Assembly: GCF_005938655.1 (NCBI RefSeq)
Contig: NZ_VCQT01000046.1
Coordinates: 248,001-312,000, forward strand
From: Alloalcanivorax gelatiniphagus
GTDB lineage: Bacteria; Pseudomonadota; Gammaproteobacteria; Pseudomonadales; Alcanivoracaceae
DNA length: 64,000 bases
Direction: 5' to 3'
The notes beneath the pieces are model-generated. The model saw nothing but the letters and a program-made list of their open reading frames with translations. It searched no databases and was not told the origin of the DNA. Positions 30,192 through 39,942 of the stretch are shown here, piece by piece (positions within the stretch are counted from its first letter, which is position 1; the number at the start of each line of letters is the position of its first letter). Position numbers and translations under genes: made by a program.

Positions 30192-31565
30192 ATGTCCAGG
30201 GACGACAACAAGGAACGCATTCTGACCGCCCTCCAGGAGCTGGGAGGCCCCGCCAGCCTGCCGGAAATTCTTGAGCGCCTGCCCGCTGACTTCGCCGAGC
30301 GTTCCGTACGGCGCTGGCTGGTCCAACTGGTCGAGCAGGGCCGGGTCCGGAAAAGCGGCCGCAAGCGCGGCACCCGCTACCAACTGGCCGAGGCCGGCGC
30401 GCCCCTGGCGGTGCGCGAACCGGTGGAGCCGGCCCTGTTTCATTTCAGCGAGGCCGCCCGGCACGCCCTGAATCGGGTCCGCCAGCCCCTGCTGAACCGG
30501 GCGCCGGTGAGCTACAACGGCCAGTGGCTGGAGCAATACCGGCCCAACCGCGACCGTTACTTCAGCCAGGCGGACATCGATCTGCTGAGCGACAAGGGTC
30601 GCCGCACCGACCACCCGGAACCCGCCGGCACCTATGCGCGGCGCATCTACAACCGCCTGCTCATCGATCTCTCCTACCACTCCTCACGGCTGGAGGGGAA
30701 CACCTACTCGTTGATCGAAACCCAACGTCTGCTGCTGGAAGGCACCGGCGCCACCGGCAAGCTCGACGAGGAAGCGGTGATGATCCTCAACCACAAGGAG
30801 GCGATCCGCTACCTGGTGGAACGGGCCGGCCATCTGGAACCCAGCTACGAGGAAATCTGCACCCTGCACTACCTGCTTTCCGACGGCCTGGTACCGCCCG
30901 ACGGCTCCGGCAAGGTGCGCGACCACGGCGTGCGCGTGGGGGCCTCCAGTTATATTCCCCTGGACCGGCCCTCCGAGCTGGAACGGCGGCTGCGGCAAAT
31001 CGCCGACAAGGCCATGGCGATCAACGAACCCTACGAGCAAAGCCTGTTTCTGCTGGTGCACGTGGCCTACCTGCAGGCGTTCACCGACGTGAACAAACGC
31101 ACCTCGCGGCTGGCCGCCAACATTCCCCTGGTGACGCGCAACCGGGTACCGCTGTCGTTCAACGCCATCGAGAAGGACGACTACGCCTCGGCCATGCTGG
31201 CGGTGTACGAACTCAACGACCCGGGCCCGCTCATGGAACTGTACCGGGCCTCCTACCTGCGCGGCTGCCAGGAATACGATGCCACCGCCGAAGCCCTGGG
31301 CGTGGACGCGGTACGGGTACGCTACCGCGCGCAGCGGCGTGAGGTGCTACGCGGCGTCATTCAGGAACGTCTGGCCGGCCGGGCCCTGGAGGCACGGCTG
31401 CGGGAAGCGGCCGAGGCCATCCCCGGCGCCGACCGGGCCGCCTACCTGGAAGATCTGGAAGAAGACGTGCGCGAACTGTCTCCGCAGCGTCTGGCCGGGC
31501 TGGGCGTGACCCGGGAGGAATATCAAAGCTGGCGGGATTGCCAGCCGCAATCGCCCAGCCGCTGA
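30192..31565 (+). CDS. Fic-fold protein with N-terminal winged helix and degenerate active site
   Basis: A 457-residue protein. Residues 1-68 look like a winged-helix domain (LPEILERLPADFAERSVRRW; GTRYQLAEAG). Residues 100-390 are a Fic domain: the inhibitory-helix motif SSRLEGN (164-170) is present, and the Fic motif reads QAFTDVNKRTSR (295-306). Canonical enzymes have HPFxDGNGRxxR, so the catalytic histidine is glutamine and the glycine before asparagine is valine; AMP transfer is therefore doubtful. A helical C-terminal extension follows. The start at 30192 leaves the last inverted repeat immediately upstream; starts further up would lie inside the operator array. An autoregulated transcription factor derived from Fic is my preferred reading. 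Confidence 0.85.
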   Translation: MSRDDNKERILTALQELGGPASLPEILERLPADFAERSVRRWLVQLVEQGRVRKSGRKRGTRYQLAEAGAPLAVREPVEPALFHFSEAARHALNRVRQPLLNRAPVSYNGQWLEQYRPNRDRYFSQADIDLLSDKGRRTDHPEPAGTYARRIYNRLLIDLSYHSSRLEGNTYSLIETQRLLLEGTGATGKLDEEAVMILNHKEAIRYLVERAGHLEPSYEEICTLHYLLSDGLVPPDGSGKVRDHGVRVGASSYIPLDRPSELERRLRQIADKAMAINEPYEQSLFLLVHVAYLQAFTDVNKRTSRLAANIPLVTRNRVPLSFNAIEKDDYASAMLAVYELNDPGPLMELYRASYLRGCQEYDATAEALGVDAVRVRYRAQRREVLRGVIQERLAGRALEARLREAAEAIPGADRAAYLEDLEEDVRELSPQRLAGLGVTREEYQSWRDCQPQSPSR

Positions 31566-31605
31566 AGCCGTGCCACCGGCAACGGGAGCAACAGCGGCAC
31601 GGACA

Positions 31606-32943
31606 TCAATCGCGCATTTTGCGCAGCAGCCCCAGGGCCATGACCACCACCAGGCCGGCGCCGAGCAGCAGGATGCCCCACAGCACGATGCGCCGGGTGG
31701 GCAGCGGCTCCGGTGCCGGACGCAGCGCCGCTTCGCCACCCAGCTCCCGCACCGGCAGCGCCTCCGCCGGCGCCGCCGGCTCCAGCCGCGCGCAATCGAT
31801 CACCTGGGCCGGCGGCGCCGTGCCACTGCCATAGGCCAGCAGGAACGGCCCCTCGCCCTGGGCCAGGAACGCCAACTCCAGGGGCGCGTAGCCCAGCTCC
31901 AGGCGCACCGGCGCCGAGCCCAGGGATTCGGCGCCGGACAAAATGCGCAACCGCCACAACCGGTCCGGCGGCGTGGCACTGGAGCCGGTGGATTGAGCGC
32001 CGGTCAGCGACTGATCCGGGCCGGATGCCACGGTGCCCTGGAAGCGGGTGCGCCACGGCCCGTCGGGGTCGGCCCGGGAACTCAGCGCCACCCGCAATAC
32101 CCGGTTGGGGCCGGGCAAATCCAGGCGCCACTGCCGCGCCGCCAGCGGCCGTTCCGACCGGAACCGGAGCGCGCCATCGGCATCCGCCGCGCCGGTTTGC
32201 GCGGCGGCCACCCAGTTCAGCGCCGGGCCGTCGCCGGCGTCCGGAAGCGGCAACGCGGAAGCGCCCCGCAGCCAGTCCCGGGCGCGCTCATCCAGGGGAA
32301 TCAGGCGCAGGAAACGATAGCGCCGTTGCGGCAGGGTCACGGTGGCCACCTCCAGGGTGTCGTCCTCCACCCGCAACAGGGTGCTGCGCGGCACCACCGT
32401 ACGCCACTGGTCCAGGTCTTCGCTGGCCTCCACCCGGATCGGCAATTCCGCGCGGCCTTCCGGCGAGCGCCAGCGCCAGTCCAGGCGCACGCCGGTAAGC
32501 TGCGCATCCAGGTCGCGGGCATCGAGAATATATTCGAACGCGCCGGAGGCCGGCACCGGCCCCTGGGAGGGCGCCTCCCGCCAGCGCATGCGCAGGCCGT
32601 CGGCGGTCTCGATGGACAGGCCGGCGCCCGCCGCCTGATCGCCGCGCCCCGCCGGCAACCCATGCACCGGCAGCGGCCGGGCGGTGTCCACCGACGGCGC
32701 CGGCGGCGAGCAAAGGGCATGCTGCACCACCTGGCCGGCCCGATTGAACACACGCAGGTCGCCAAGATCGTCCCGCGTGCTCAGGGCGTACACCGCGTCC
32801 GGCAACGGCAGCCGGTAGGCGCTGGCCGGGGCCGACGCCTGTAACGGGATGCCCTCGGCGAAATCCTCCGGCGCCGGCGCCGCCGCCACGGCCCGCGCCA
32901 GCCCCACCGCCATGATTACCACCCATGCCAGACGACCAACCAT
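31606..32943 (-). CDS. DUF3999 family membrane-anchored periplasmic protein
   Basis: A 445-residue protein with an N-terminal signal (LAWVVIMAVGLARAVAAAPA), a beta-rich exported region, and a C-terminal membrane helix (IVLWGILLLGAGLVVVMALG) before a short basic tail. The layout and FRFLRLIPLD-type segments match DUF3999. Its ATG at 32943 overlaps the stop of the DUF2339 gene (TGATG), and the two families are regularly found as such a pair. The function is unknown; a joint envelope role with DUF2339 is likely. Confidence 0.82.
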   Translation of the reverse strand: MVGRLAWVVIMAVGLARAVAAAPAPEDFAEGIPLQASAPASAYRLPLPDAVYALSTRDDLGDLRVFNRAGQVVQHALCSPPAPSVDTARPLPVHGLPAGRGDQAAGAGLSIETADGLRMRWREAPSQGPVPASGAFEYILDARDLDAQLTGVRLDWRWRSPEGRAELPIRVEASEDLDQWRTVVPRSTLLRVEDDTLEVATVTLPQRRYRFLRLIPLDERARDWLRGASALPLPDAGDGPALNWVAAAQTGAADADGALRFRSERPLAARQWRLDLPGPNRVLRVALSSRADPDGPWRTRFQGTVASGPDQSLTGAQSTGSSATPPDRLWRLRILSGAESLGSAPVRLELGYAPLELAFLAQGEGPFLLAYGSGTAPPAQVIDCARLEPAAPAEALPVRELGGEAALRPAPEPLPTRRIVLWGILLLGAGLVVVMALGLLRKMRD

Positions 32944-35777
32944 CAAGACGACTCCTTTGCTCGCGGCGGCATCGGCGAGAAGTACCCCACCACCAGCAGC
33001 ACCAGACCCACGCCCAGGAACGAAACGGTACGCGCCAGCGTCTCCGTGCCGGCCAGGTCCACCAGAAACAGTTTCACCACCACCACGCCCAGCAAACCCA
33101 TGCCGGCCATCCACACCCGGCGCCAGCCCTGGCGCGTGGCGGTGATCATGGCCACCAGCCCGAGCAGAGCCCAGAACAGCGACAGGGCCATTTGCACGGT
33201 CACCGAACGCATCATGCCGTCAAGGTACAGCGGCGTGCCCACGCCATAGTGCAGCGCCCGCACCAGGGCGGCGCTGAGCCACACAAACACCAGCGCCGCA
33301 GCCACCGTGACGCCGGTGCTCCAGCGTGCGGGCCAGGCGGCGCGCCACCAGCCCAGGCTGGCCAGCAGGACCAGGGCCATGCTGATATCGAGTGGATTAA
33401 GCAGCGGCACATAGGGCAACGGCGCCGGGTTACCGGGGCTGCCCAGATTCACCACGGCCACCCAGATGGCCAGCCACAACGCCAGCGGCGCCGCCGCCAG
33501 AGTGAGGTAAGCGCGGCGGTGATCACGCCATGGCCACAGCGCCGGCGGGCGGGTGCACACCACCAGCAGCAGAGCGGGAATCAGCCCCCAGCCGAGAGCC
33601 GGCCAGACACCGGCCAGCGACTGGCCGATCCACCAGGGCAGTTCCCCCAGGGCCACCCAGGCCAGGCTCCATACGCCCAGGGCCATGAGACCCGGCGTGA
33701 TGCCCGGCAGCCAGGCGCCGGCATCCCGGTCCCGGCGCCACAGCGCGCCATGGTAAACCAGCCACAGCAGCGGCCAGCCCAGCCAGGCGCCGCGCATTAG
33801 CGGGTGCTCAAGCACGGTCAGCGCCAAGGTCGCCAACGCCAGGAAAGTGGCGCCCAGCAACGGCGCCACACGCTCACTGGCGGGCCAGGCCAGCCAGCGG
33901 CCGAGCAACGCCAACAGGGCCGTGACCAGCGCCGGCACCGCCAGCAACCCGCCGGCTTCGCCGCCCAGGGAAACGAACGCATCCACCTCCCGCACGCCGG
34001 CGAGCAACGCCCACGGGATCGACCAGCCCAGCAGCAGCGCCGGCAGGGGCCGCTCGTAGGCGGCGCGCGCATCCCCCAGGCGGAACAGGAACAGCCCGCT
34101 CAGGTAACCGGCGATGGCCAGGCCCGCCAACGCCATGAAGGTGCCGTTGAACACCGGCAGGCTGGCCGGCGCGCCGCCGTCATGGGCCCAGGACAACGCC
34201 GCCAGCACCTGCAACAGCAGGCCGAAGACCCGCGTCAGCCGGCGCCCCTGGCGGCCGCCCAGCCACACCAGCCCGGCGCCTTCCAGGGCCCAGCTCACGG
34301 CGGTGGCTTCACCGGACAGCACCAGCGGCACGGTGAGCGTGGCGAAGATCACGCCGAGGGCGGCGAACGCTTCCGCCATCAAACGCCAGGCGGCACCCCG
34401 CCCACGCCACAGCACCGCCGCCAGCACCAGGTAGAACACCGCCAGTGTCAAGGCGCTCCAGGCCAGGGCGTGCTCGATGTGGCCGACCAGGGAGGCGTGC
34501 AGGGTGAAGGCGGCCACCGGCAGGCCGAACACCAGGCTGCCGGAGATATAGTCGACTCGGGCGGCGGTGCGCTGGCGGGCGAACAGCAGCGACACCGCCA
34601 CGTACATCAGGAAGAACAGAACCAGGAAGGCATCGGTGCTGAACAGATGCTCGGCGCCGTAGCCGGTACCACGCCACAGCGCACTGACGCCGAAGGTGAA
34701 CAGAAAGCCGACCAGGTTCAGCGAACGCCAGGCCCGGAACCAGGCCACCGCGAACACGCCCAGGTTGAGTACCGCGTAATAGCTGAACAGGGTGATGTGG
34801 CTGCCGCCGCCCTCGGAGGTCAGCAGCGGCGCCAGGAAGCCACCGGAGAAACCGATCACCGCCAGGGCCAGGGCGTTTTGCGCCACCGCCAGCACCGCCG
34901 CCGCCAGCGCCACCACCACCATCAGCGCGAACGCCAGCCCCGCCGGCAGCACGCCGAACAGGCGGAACCCCACATACAAAGTCAGGTACAACAGGGCCAC
35001 GCCACCGCCTTGCAGAATCAGCGCATAGCCCTGATGCCGCAGGCGCAGCCGCCAGCCCAGGCCGAGCAGGCCCATGCCCAGCAGCGCCACCGCCGCCAGC
35101 CGGGCTTCCAGCGGAAACCAGCCGCTCTCGGCGGCGTATTTGGCCAGCAGGGCGGCGCCCACGAACAGCACCACGATGCCCACCCGGGCGATGCTATTGC
35201 CGTTGCGGAACCAATCCACCGCGCGCCGCCAGGCGCTGGCCAGGCCGGACGGCGGCGCCTTGGCGGGGGCGGAGCGGGCAACGGCGGGCTGGGCGGGCAT
35301 AGGCGCCGGCTCGGGCGCGGCGGGAGCCGGCGGCGGTTCCACCGGAGCGGTGTTTTGCGCCGGCTCCGGCGGCGCCGCGGGGGGCGGCTCCGCCGCCTCT
35401 GGAGCGGCACTGTCCGTGGAGGTGCTCTTCTTGGTGGTGCTCTCCTTGGTGGTGCTCTCCTTGGTGGTGCTCTCTCGGGCCCCGCCCTCCTCCAGGGCCT
35501 GGATCAGGCTCAGCAGACGGTGCTCCGTGGCCCGCACCCGCTCACCGATCAGCGCCACCAGCACCAGGGCGAACCCGACCAGGGCGCCGACACCGGCGAA
35601 CACCGAGGCGGACACCATGGCCACGGTCCAGGAGCCGGCCCAGCCGCCCAGCAACAGCCCGGGCAGCGCGAACAGCAGCGCGCCGCCAATGGCGCCCACC
35701 AGCGACAAAAGTACCGTGGAGAATAGTGGCCAGGCCGCCGGTTGCTGGGCCCTCATGGTCTGCTCCCTGCCCGTCAT
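32943..35777 (-). CDS. DUF2339 family polytopic membrane protein
   Basis: A 944-residue protein with two N-terminal membrane helices, a Pro/Ala/Glu-rich linker (residues about 95-170), and more than 20 predicted hydrophobic segments filling the rest, as expected for DUF2339. The linker includes tandem ESTTK pentapeptides. Start choice is uncertain: ATG 35777 has AGAGGGA upstream, and ATG 35756 (MRAQQPAAW) also has a fair ribosome-binding site. It precedes and overlaps the DUF3999 gene. The biochemical function is unknown. Confidence 0.85.
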   Translation of the reverse strand: MTGREQTMRAQQPAAWPLFSTVLLSLVGAIGGALLFALPGLLLGGWAGSWTVAMVSASVFAGVGALVGFALVLVALIGERVRATEHRLLSLIQALEEGGARESTTKESTTKESTTKKSTSTDSAAPEAAEPPPAAPPEPAQNTAPVEPPPAPAAPEPAPMPAQPAVARSAPAKAPPSGLASAWRRAVDWFRNGNSIARVGIVVLFVGAALLAKYAAESGWFPLEARLAAVALLGMGLLGLGWRLRLRHQGYALILQGGGVALLYLTLYVGFRLFGVLPAGLAFALMVVVALAAAVLAVAQNALALAVIGFSGGFLAPLLTSEGGGSHITLFSYYAVLNLGVFAVAWFRAWRSLNLVGFLFTFGVSALWRGTGYGAEHLFSTDAFLVLFFLMYVAVSLLFARQRTAARVDYISGSLVFGLPVAAFTLHASLVGHIEHALAWSALTLAVFYLVLAAVLWRGRGAAWRLMAEAFAALGVIFATLTVPLVLSGEATAVSWALEGAGLVWLGGRQGRRLTRVFGLLLQVLAALSWAHDGGAPASLPVFNGTFMALAGLAIAGYLSGLFLFRLGDARAAYERPLPALLLGWSIPWALLAGVREVDAFVSLGGEAGGLLAVPALVTALLALLGRWLAWPASERVAPLLGATFLALATLALTVLEHPLMRGAWLGWPLLWLVYHGALWRRDRDAGAWLPGITPGLMALGVWSLAWVALGELPWWIGQSLAGVWPALGWGLIPALLLVVCTRPPALWPWRDHRRAYLTLAAAPLALWLAIWVAVVNLGSPGNPAPLPYVPLLNPLDISMALVLLASLGWWRAAWPARWSTGVTVAAALVFVWLSAALVRALHYGVGTPLYLDGMMRSVTVQMALSLFWALLGLVAMITATRQGWRRVWMAGMGLLGVVVVKLFLVDLAGTETLARTVSFLGVGLVLLVVGYFSPMPPRAKESS
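35421..35474 (-). repeat. 15-bp coding tandem repeat in the DUF2339 gene
   Basis: Three near-identical 15-bp units (TTGGTGGTGCTCTCC on the plus strand), plus a diverged fourth, encode ESTTK-ESTTK-ESTTK-KSTST in the exposed linker. Because the period is a multiple of three, unit gain or loss would keep the frame, so length variation between strains is likely. Confidence 0.85.
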
Positions 35778-35810
35778 TGCGATCCCTCTGATTGAATAGA
35801 TTGCGGCGGC

Positions 35811-36575
35811 TTATGTCCGGGACCGAGCGCACACCGGGCAGTGCGGGTCCTTGCGAAATGCCATCTCGCGCCAGGCCAGCGTGCGACCATCGAACAACCG
35901 CAGACGTGGCGCCACCGGTTTACCGGTAAGCAGATGCAGGGCGAGCAGCGCCTGCAGGGTGCCGATGGTGCCCACCACCGGGCCAAGAATACCGGCCTCG
36001 CTGCAGGCCAGGTCGCCATCGGTACCGTCCCCGTAAACGCACGCATAGCAGGCGCTGTCCGGGTCACGCAGATCGAAGGCGGCAAGCTGGCCGTCCAGGC
36101 GGATGGCGGCGCCGCTCACCAGCGGTTTGCGGTGGCGTACGCAGGCGGCGTTGATGGCCTGGCGGGTGGCGAAGTTGTCACAGCAGTCCAGCACCAGATC
36201 CACGGCGGGCAAGTGTTGGTCGAGCCAGTCATCGCCGGCCATGGCGGCGTGGGGTTCCACCTTAACGTCCGGGTTCAGGGCGTTGAGCTGGGCGGCGAGA
36301 GCAGCGGCCTTGCCCTGCCCCACCTGGTCGCCCCGGAAGGCGATCTGGCGGTGCAGGTTGCTGGTGTCCACGGTGTCGTCGTCCACCAGCACCAGCCGCC
36401 CCACCCCGGCGCCGGCCAGGTACAGGGCGGCGGGATTGGCCAGCCCACCGCAGCCCACCAGCAGCACGGTGGCGCCGGCGATGGCCTCCTGGCCGTCCAG
36501 GTCGAAGTCCGCCACCAGCAGTTGCCGGCTGTAGCGTTGCAGTTGCTCGTCGCTGAGCAGGTTCTGGTTAGACAT
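35811..36575 (-). CDS. moeB: Molybdopterin-synthase adenylyltransferase MoeB (HesA/MoeB/ThiF family)
   Basis: A 254-residue E1-like enzyme. The nucleotide loop VGCGGLANPAALYLAGAGVG, the TSNLHRQ motif, and the two zinc-binding CxxC pairs (CYAC and CPVC) are all present. It activates the MoaD C-terminus by adenylation for molybdopterin synthesis; a ThiF role cannot be excluded. Its start lies inside the end of prmC (8-bp overlap), and the order hemA-prfA-prmC-moeB is as in Pseudomonas aeruginosa, which supports MoeB. Confidence 0.9.
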   Translation of the reverse strand: MSNQNLLSDEQLQRYSRQLLVADFDLDGQEAIAGATVLLVGCGGLANPAALYLAGAGVGRLVLVDDDTVDTSNLHRQIAFRGDQVGQGKAAALAAQLNALNPDVKVEPHAAMAGDDWLDQHLPAVDLVLDCCDNFATRQAINAACVRHRKPLVSGAAIRLDGQLAAFDLRDPDSACYACVYGDGTDGDLACSEAGILGPVVGTIGTLQALLALHLLTGKPVAPRLRLFDGRTLAWREMAFRKDPHCPVCARSRT

Positions 36576-37389
36576 GTCCCAAGGTTACCCTGTCGTTGCC
36601 GCCCAGGTCGCCACGGGTGGTGACGTCCTGGAAGCCGTGTTCGGCAAGCAGGCGGCGCACCACGCCGCCCTGGTCGTGGCCATGTTCCAGCATCAACCAG
36701 CCGCCGTCGGTGAGCCGCTCGCGGGCCTGGGCGGCGATCACGCGCAGGTCCGCCAGGCCCCGGTCGTGGGCGGCCAGGGCCGAGCGTGGTTCGAAACGCA
36801 CATCGCCCTGCTCCAGATGGTGGTCGTCCGGGTCCACGTAGGGCGGGTTGCTGACGATCAGATCGAAGGGTCCGGCCAGGGCCTTGAGCCAGTCGCCGCG
36901 CACCAGGGTCACGGCGGCGCCCAGCGCCTCCGCATTGTCCCGGGCCACCGCCAGGGCGGCGGCGCTGGCATCGGTGAGGGTCACCCGCCAGTCGCGCCGC
37001 TCCAGGGCCAGGCTGATGCCCACGGCGCCGGTGCCGGTGCCCAGGTCCACCACCCGGGCCGGGCCATCCGGCAGGGTTTCCAGCGCCGCCTCCACCAGGG
37101 TCTCGGTGTCCGGGCGCGGAATCAGGGTGGCGGCGGTGACCACGAAGCGGCGGCCATAGAATTCCCGTTCGCCGGTGAGGTGGGCCACCGGTTCGCCGGC
37201 GGCGCGGCGTTTCACCAGCAGATCGAACAGCCGCTGCTGGTCGCCGTTAAGGGGCTTTTCCGGCCAGGCGTAGAAGTAGCTCCGGTCCCGGCCGAGTACC
37301 CGGCTGAGCAGCAATTCCGCGTCCAGGCGGGCGGTCGGTGATGCCGCCAGCGCATCCCGGGCCGCGCGCAGCGCCTCGTCGATGCGCAT
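36568..37389 (-). CDS. prmC: Peptide chain release factor N5-glutamine methyltransferase PrmC
   Basis: A 273-residue methyltransferase with an N-terminal helical substrate domain, the SAM loop [20 protein letters not shown], and the catalytic motif [14 protein letters not shown]. It methylates the glutamine of the GGQ motif in RF1 and RF2. It lies 4 bp after prfA, whose product it modifies. Confidence 0.96.
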   Translation of the reverse strand: MRIDEALRAARDALAASPTARLDAELLLSRVLGRDRSYFYAWPEKPLNGDQQRLFDLLVKRRAAGEPVAHLTGEREFYGRRFVVTAATLIPRPDTETLVEAALETLPDGPARVVDLGTGTGAVGISLALERRDWRVTLTDASAAALAVARDNAEALGAAVTLVRGDWLKALAGPFDLIVSNPPYVDPDDHHLEQGDVRFEPRSALAAHDRGLADLRVIAAQARERLTDGGWLMLEHGHDQGGVVRRLLAEHGFQDVTTRGDLGGNDRVTLGHV

Positions 37390-37393
37390 GGCG

Positions 37394-38485
37394 TCAGCCC
37401 TGGCCCTCGGCCAGCGCCGCCAGTTGCTCCGCCTGGTGCTCGGCGAGCAACGCGCCCACCACCTCGTCCAGGTCGCCGGCGACGATTTCGTTGAGGCGGT
37501 ACAGGGTCAGGTTGATGCGGTGGTCGGTGAGCCGGCCCTGGGGAAAATTGTAGGTGCGGATGCGCTCGGAGCGATCGCCGGAACCAACCAGGGATTTGCG
37601 CTCCGCCGCCTGTTCGGCGTGGGCGGCGCTTTCGCGGGCGTCCAGCAGGCGCGCCTTGAGCAGCGACATGGCCTTGGCCTTGTTCTTGTGCTGGCTGCGC
37701 TCGTCCTGGCATTCCACCACCACGCCGGTGGGCAGGTGGGTGATGCGCACCGCCGAGTCGGTGGTGTTAACGTGCTGGCCGCCGGCGCCGGAGGAGCGGT
37801 AAGTATCGATGCGCAGATCCTCGTTGCGGATCTCCAGGTCGCCGGCTTCCTCGGCCTCGGCGAGGATCGCCACGGTGCAGGCGGAGGTGTGAATGCGGCC
37901 CTGGGACTCGGTGGCCGGTACCCGCTGCACCCGGTGGGCGCCGGATTCGAATTTCAGGCGCGAGTAAACGCCGTCGCCGGCGATGCGCGCGATCACTTCT
38001 TTATAGCCGCCGTGCTCGCCTTCGCTGGCGCTGATCAGTTCCACCTTCCAGCCCATCTGGTCGGCATAGCGGGAATACATACGGAACAGATCGCCGGCGA
38101 ACAGGGCCGCCTCGTCACCCCCGGTGCCGGCGCGGATTTCCAGGTAGACGCTGGCGCGGTCGCGGGGGTCCCGGGGCAGCATCAGGCGCTGCAGTTCGTC
38201 TTCCAGGTCCTGGGCGCGCTGTTCCCCTTCGCGCACTTCCTCGGCGCCCATCTCGCGCATTTCCGGATCGCTGTCGTCGAGCATGGCCCGGGCGGCGTTC
38301 AGGTTTTCCAGGGTGGCGCGGTAGGCGCGGTAGGCGCCGACCACGTCTTCCAGTTCCGCGTATTCCTTGGACAGGGCACGGAAGCGGTTCTGCTCGCCGA
38401 TCACCTCCGGGTCCGCCAGCAGGCCACTGATTTCCTCGAACCGCTCCATCAGCCGGTTCAGTTTGCCCTCTAACGACGCCTTCAT
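37394..38485 (-). CDS. prfA: Peptide chain release factor 1
   Basis: A 363-residue class I release factor. The peptidyl-hydrolysis motif lies in [17 protein letters not shown] and the stop-codon recognition segment in [10 protein letters not shown], whose PAT form is typical of RF1 (UAA/UAG) rather than RF2. Its ATG overlaps the hemA stop (ATGA). Confidence 0.97.
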   Translation of the reverse strand: MKASLEGKLNRLMERFEEISGLLADPEVIGEQNRFRALSKEYAELEDVVGAYRAYRATLENLNAARAMLDDSDPEMREMGAEEVREGEQRAQDLEDELQRLMLPRDPRDRASVYLEIRAGTGGDEAALFAGDLFRMYSRYADQMGWKVELISASEGEHGGYKEVIARIAGDGVYSRLKFESGAHRVQRVPATESQGRIHTSACTVAILAEAEEAGDLEIRNEDLRIDTYRSSGAGGQHVNTTDSAVRITHLPTGVVVECQDERSQHKNKAKAMSLLKARLLDARESAAHAEQAAERKSLVGSGDRSERIRTYNFPQGRLTDHRINLTLYRLNEIVAGDLDEVVGALLAEHQAEQLAALAEGQG

Positions 38486-39759
38486 GATTCCTCGCTGGAC
38501 GCTTCGCCGTCCTGATCAAGCAGAATTTCCCGGGCCATCAGCAATGCTTCGGCACGATCCTCGGCGGCCAGCCGGCGCAGGGTGACACTGGGCCGGTGCA
38601 GCCATTTGTTCACCAGATTGTGCTTGAAGCGGCGCAGCACCTGCTCCGGGTCACCGCCCTGCTGCAACTGCGACAGCGCCCGCTCCAGCTCCTGATCGGC
38701 CAGTTCGGTGCGCTGGCGCCGGTAATCGCGCAGCACGCCCACGGCGCGTTTTTCCCGCCGCGAACGGTGGTGCTGGGTGACCGCCTCGGCGATCAGGCCG
38801 GCGGCCTCCTCGGCGGCCTGCTCGCGGGCGCGCACGTTCTCCTGGATCGCCTCTTGCAGGTGGTCGACGGTATAAAGATAGACGTCGTCCATCTCGCCCA
38901 CCTCCGGCTCGATGTCCCGGGGCACGGCGATGTCGACCATGAACATCGGCTTGTGGCGGCGCCGCTTGAGGGCCCGCTCCACGATGCCCTTGCCCAGGAT
39001 CGGGATCGGCGCGGCGGTGCAGGCAATCAGAATATCCGCGTGTTCCAGGGCCACCGGCAACTCATCCAGGGCGATGCCCCGGCCGCCCACCTGATCGGCC
39101 AGGGCCCGGGCGCGCTCGGCGGTGCGGTTGGCGATAACGATTTCACGGACCTGCTGCTCTTCCAGATGGCGGGCCACCAGCTCGATCATCTCGCCGGCGC
39201 CGATCAGCAATGCCCGGCTTTTTTTCAGGTCGGCGAAAATATGCCGCGCGAACGACACCGCCGCATAGGCCACCGACACCGGGTTGGCGCCGATGCCGGT
39301 TTCCGTGCGGATGCGTTTGGCCACCGAGAACACGTCCTGGAACACCCGCCCCAGGTCGCCATTGATCAGGCCGGCCTCATGGGCACGGGCGTAGGCTTCC
39401 CGCATTTGCCCGAGAATCTGCGGCTCGCCCAGCACCAGGGAATCCAGGCCGCCGGCCACGCGCATCATATGTTCCAGGGCGCGGTCACCGTGGTGCTGAT
39501 AGAGGGCCTGGCGCAGGGACGCCGACGGCATGCGCCGCTCGGCGGCCAGCCAGTCGCCGAAGTCCGGCGCCTCGCCTTCCACCAGGCAATACAGCTCGGT
39601 GCGGTTGCAGGTCGACAGCAGGGCCGCCTCGCGGACCCCGGGCAGTTGCTCACGCAGCCGCTCCAGCGCCCGGTCGGCCTGGTCCGCGGAAAACGCCAGT
39701 TGCTCACGCAACTCCACGGCCGCGGTGGTGTGATTAACGCCAACTGCGATGAGATTCAT
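38482..39759 (-). CDS. hemA: Glutamyl-tRNA reductase
   Basis: A 425-residue GluTR, the first committed enzyme of C5-pathway tetrapyrrole synthesis. The catalytic cysteine lies in [16 protein letters not shown] (Cys51), the NADPH domain has [16 protein letters not shown], and the C-terminal helical dimerisation domain is complete. I chose ATG 39759 ([16 protein letters not shown]), the family N-terminus. The gene is divergent from the TPR lipoprotein gene and leads the hemA-prfA-prmC-moeB operon. Confidence 0.96.
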   Translation of the reverse strand: MNLIAVGVNHTTAAVELREQLAFSADQADRALERLREQLPGVREAALLSTCNRTELYCLVEGEAPDFGDWLAAERRMPSASLRQALYQHHGDRALEHMMRVAGGLDSLVLGEPQILGQMREAYARAHEAGLINGDLGRVFQDVFSVAKRIRTETGIGANPVSVAYAAVSFARHIFADLKKSRALLIGAGEMIELVARHLEEQQVREIVIANRTAERARALADQVGGRGIALDELPVALEHADILIACTAAPIPILGKGIVERALKRRRHKPMFMVDIAVPRDIEPEVGEMDDVYLYTVDHLQEAIQENVRAREQAAEEAAGLIAEAVTQHHRSRREKRAVGVLRDYRRQRTELADQELERALSQLQQGGDPEQVLRRFKHNLVNKWLHRPSVTLRRLAAEDRAEALLMAREILLDQDGEASSEES

Positions 39760-39811
39760 AGGAAAATGACGACGACCCGATGGGATGCCCAGACACGCGC
39801 AAGGGTGACGC

Positions 39812-39840
39812 ATTTTGCGCGAATTGGCCCTTTAAAACAA
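39812..39840 (-). promoter_or_regulatory. Candidate sigma-70 promoter for hemA
   Basis: On the minus strand TTGTTT (39840-39835) and CAAAAT (39817-39812) are separated by 17 bp and lie about 55 bp upstream of the hemA start. It is the best -35/-10 pair I see in the hemA/TPR divergent region. Confidence 0.4.
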
Positions 39841-39942
39841 TGTGGTAGCCCGGAAGGGGGGCACCGTGAACGCCGCGACGATCCTTGGGTGCGACCGGCG
39901 GGTGTGCAATGATAGCGGCTCGAAACGAGGACCGTATCGCCG

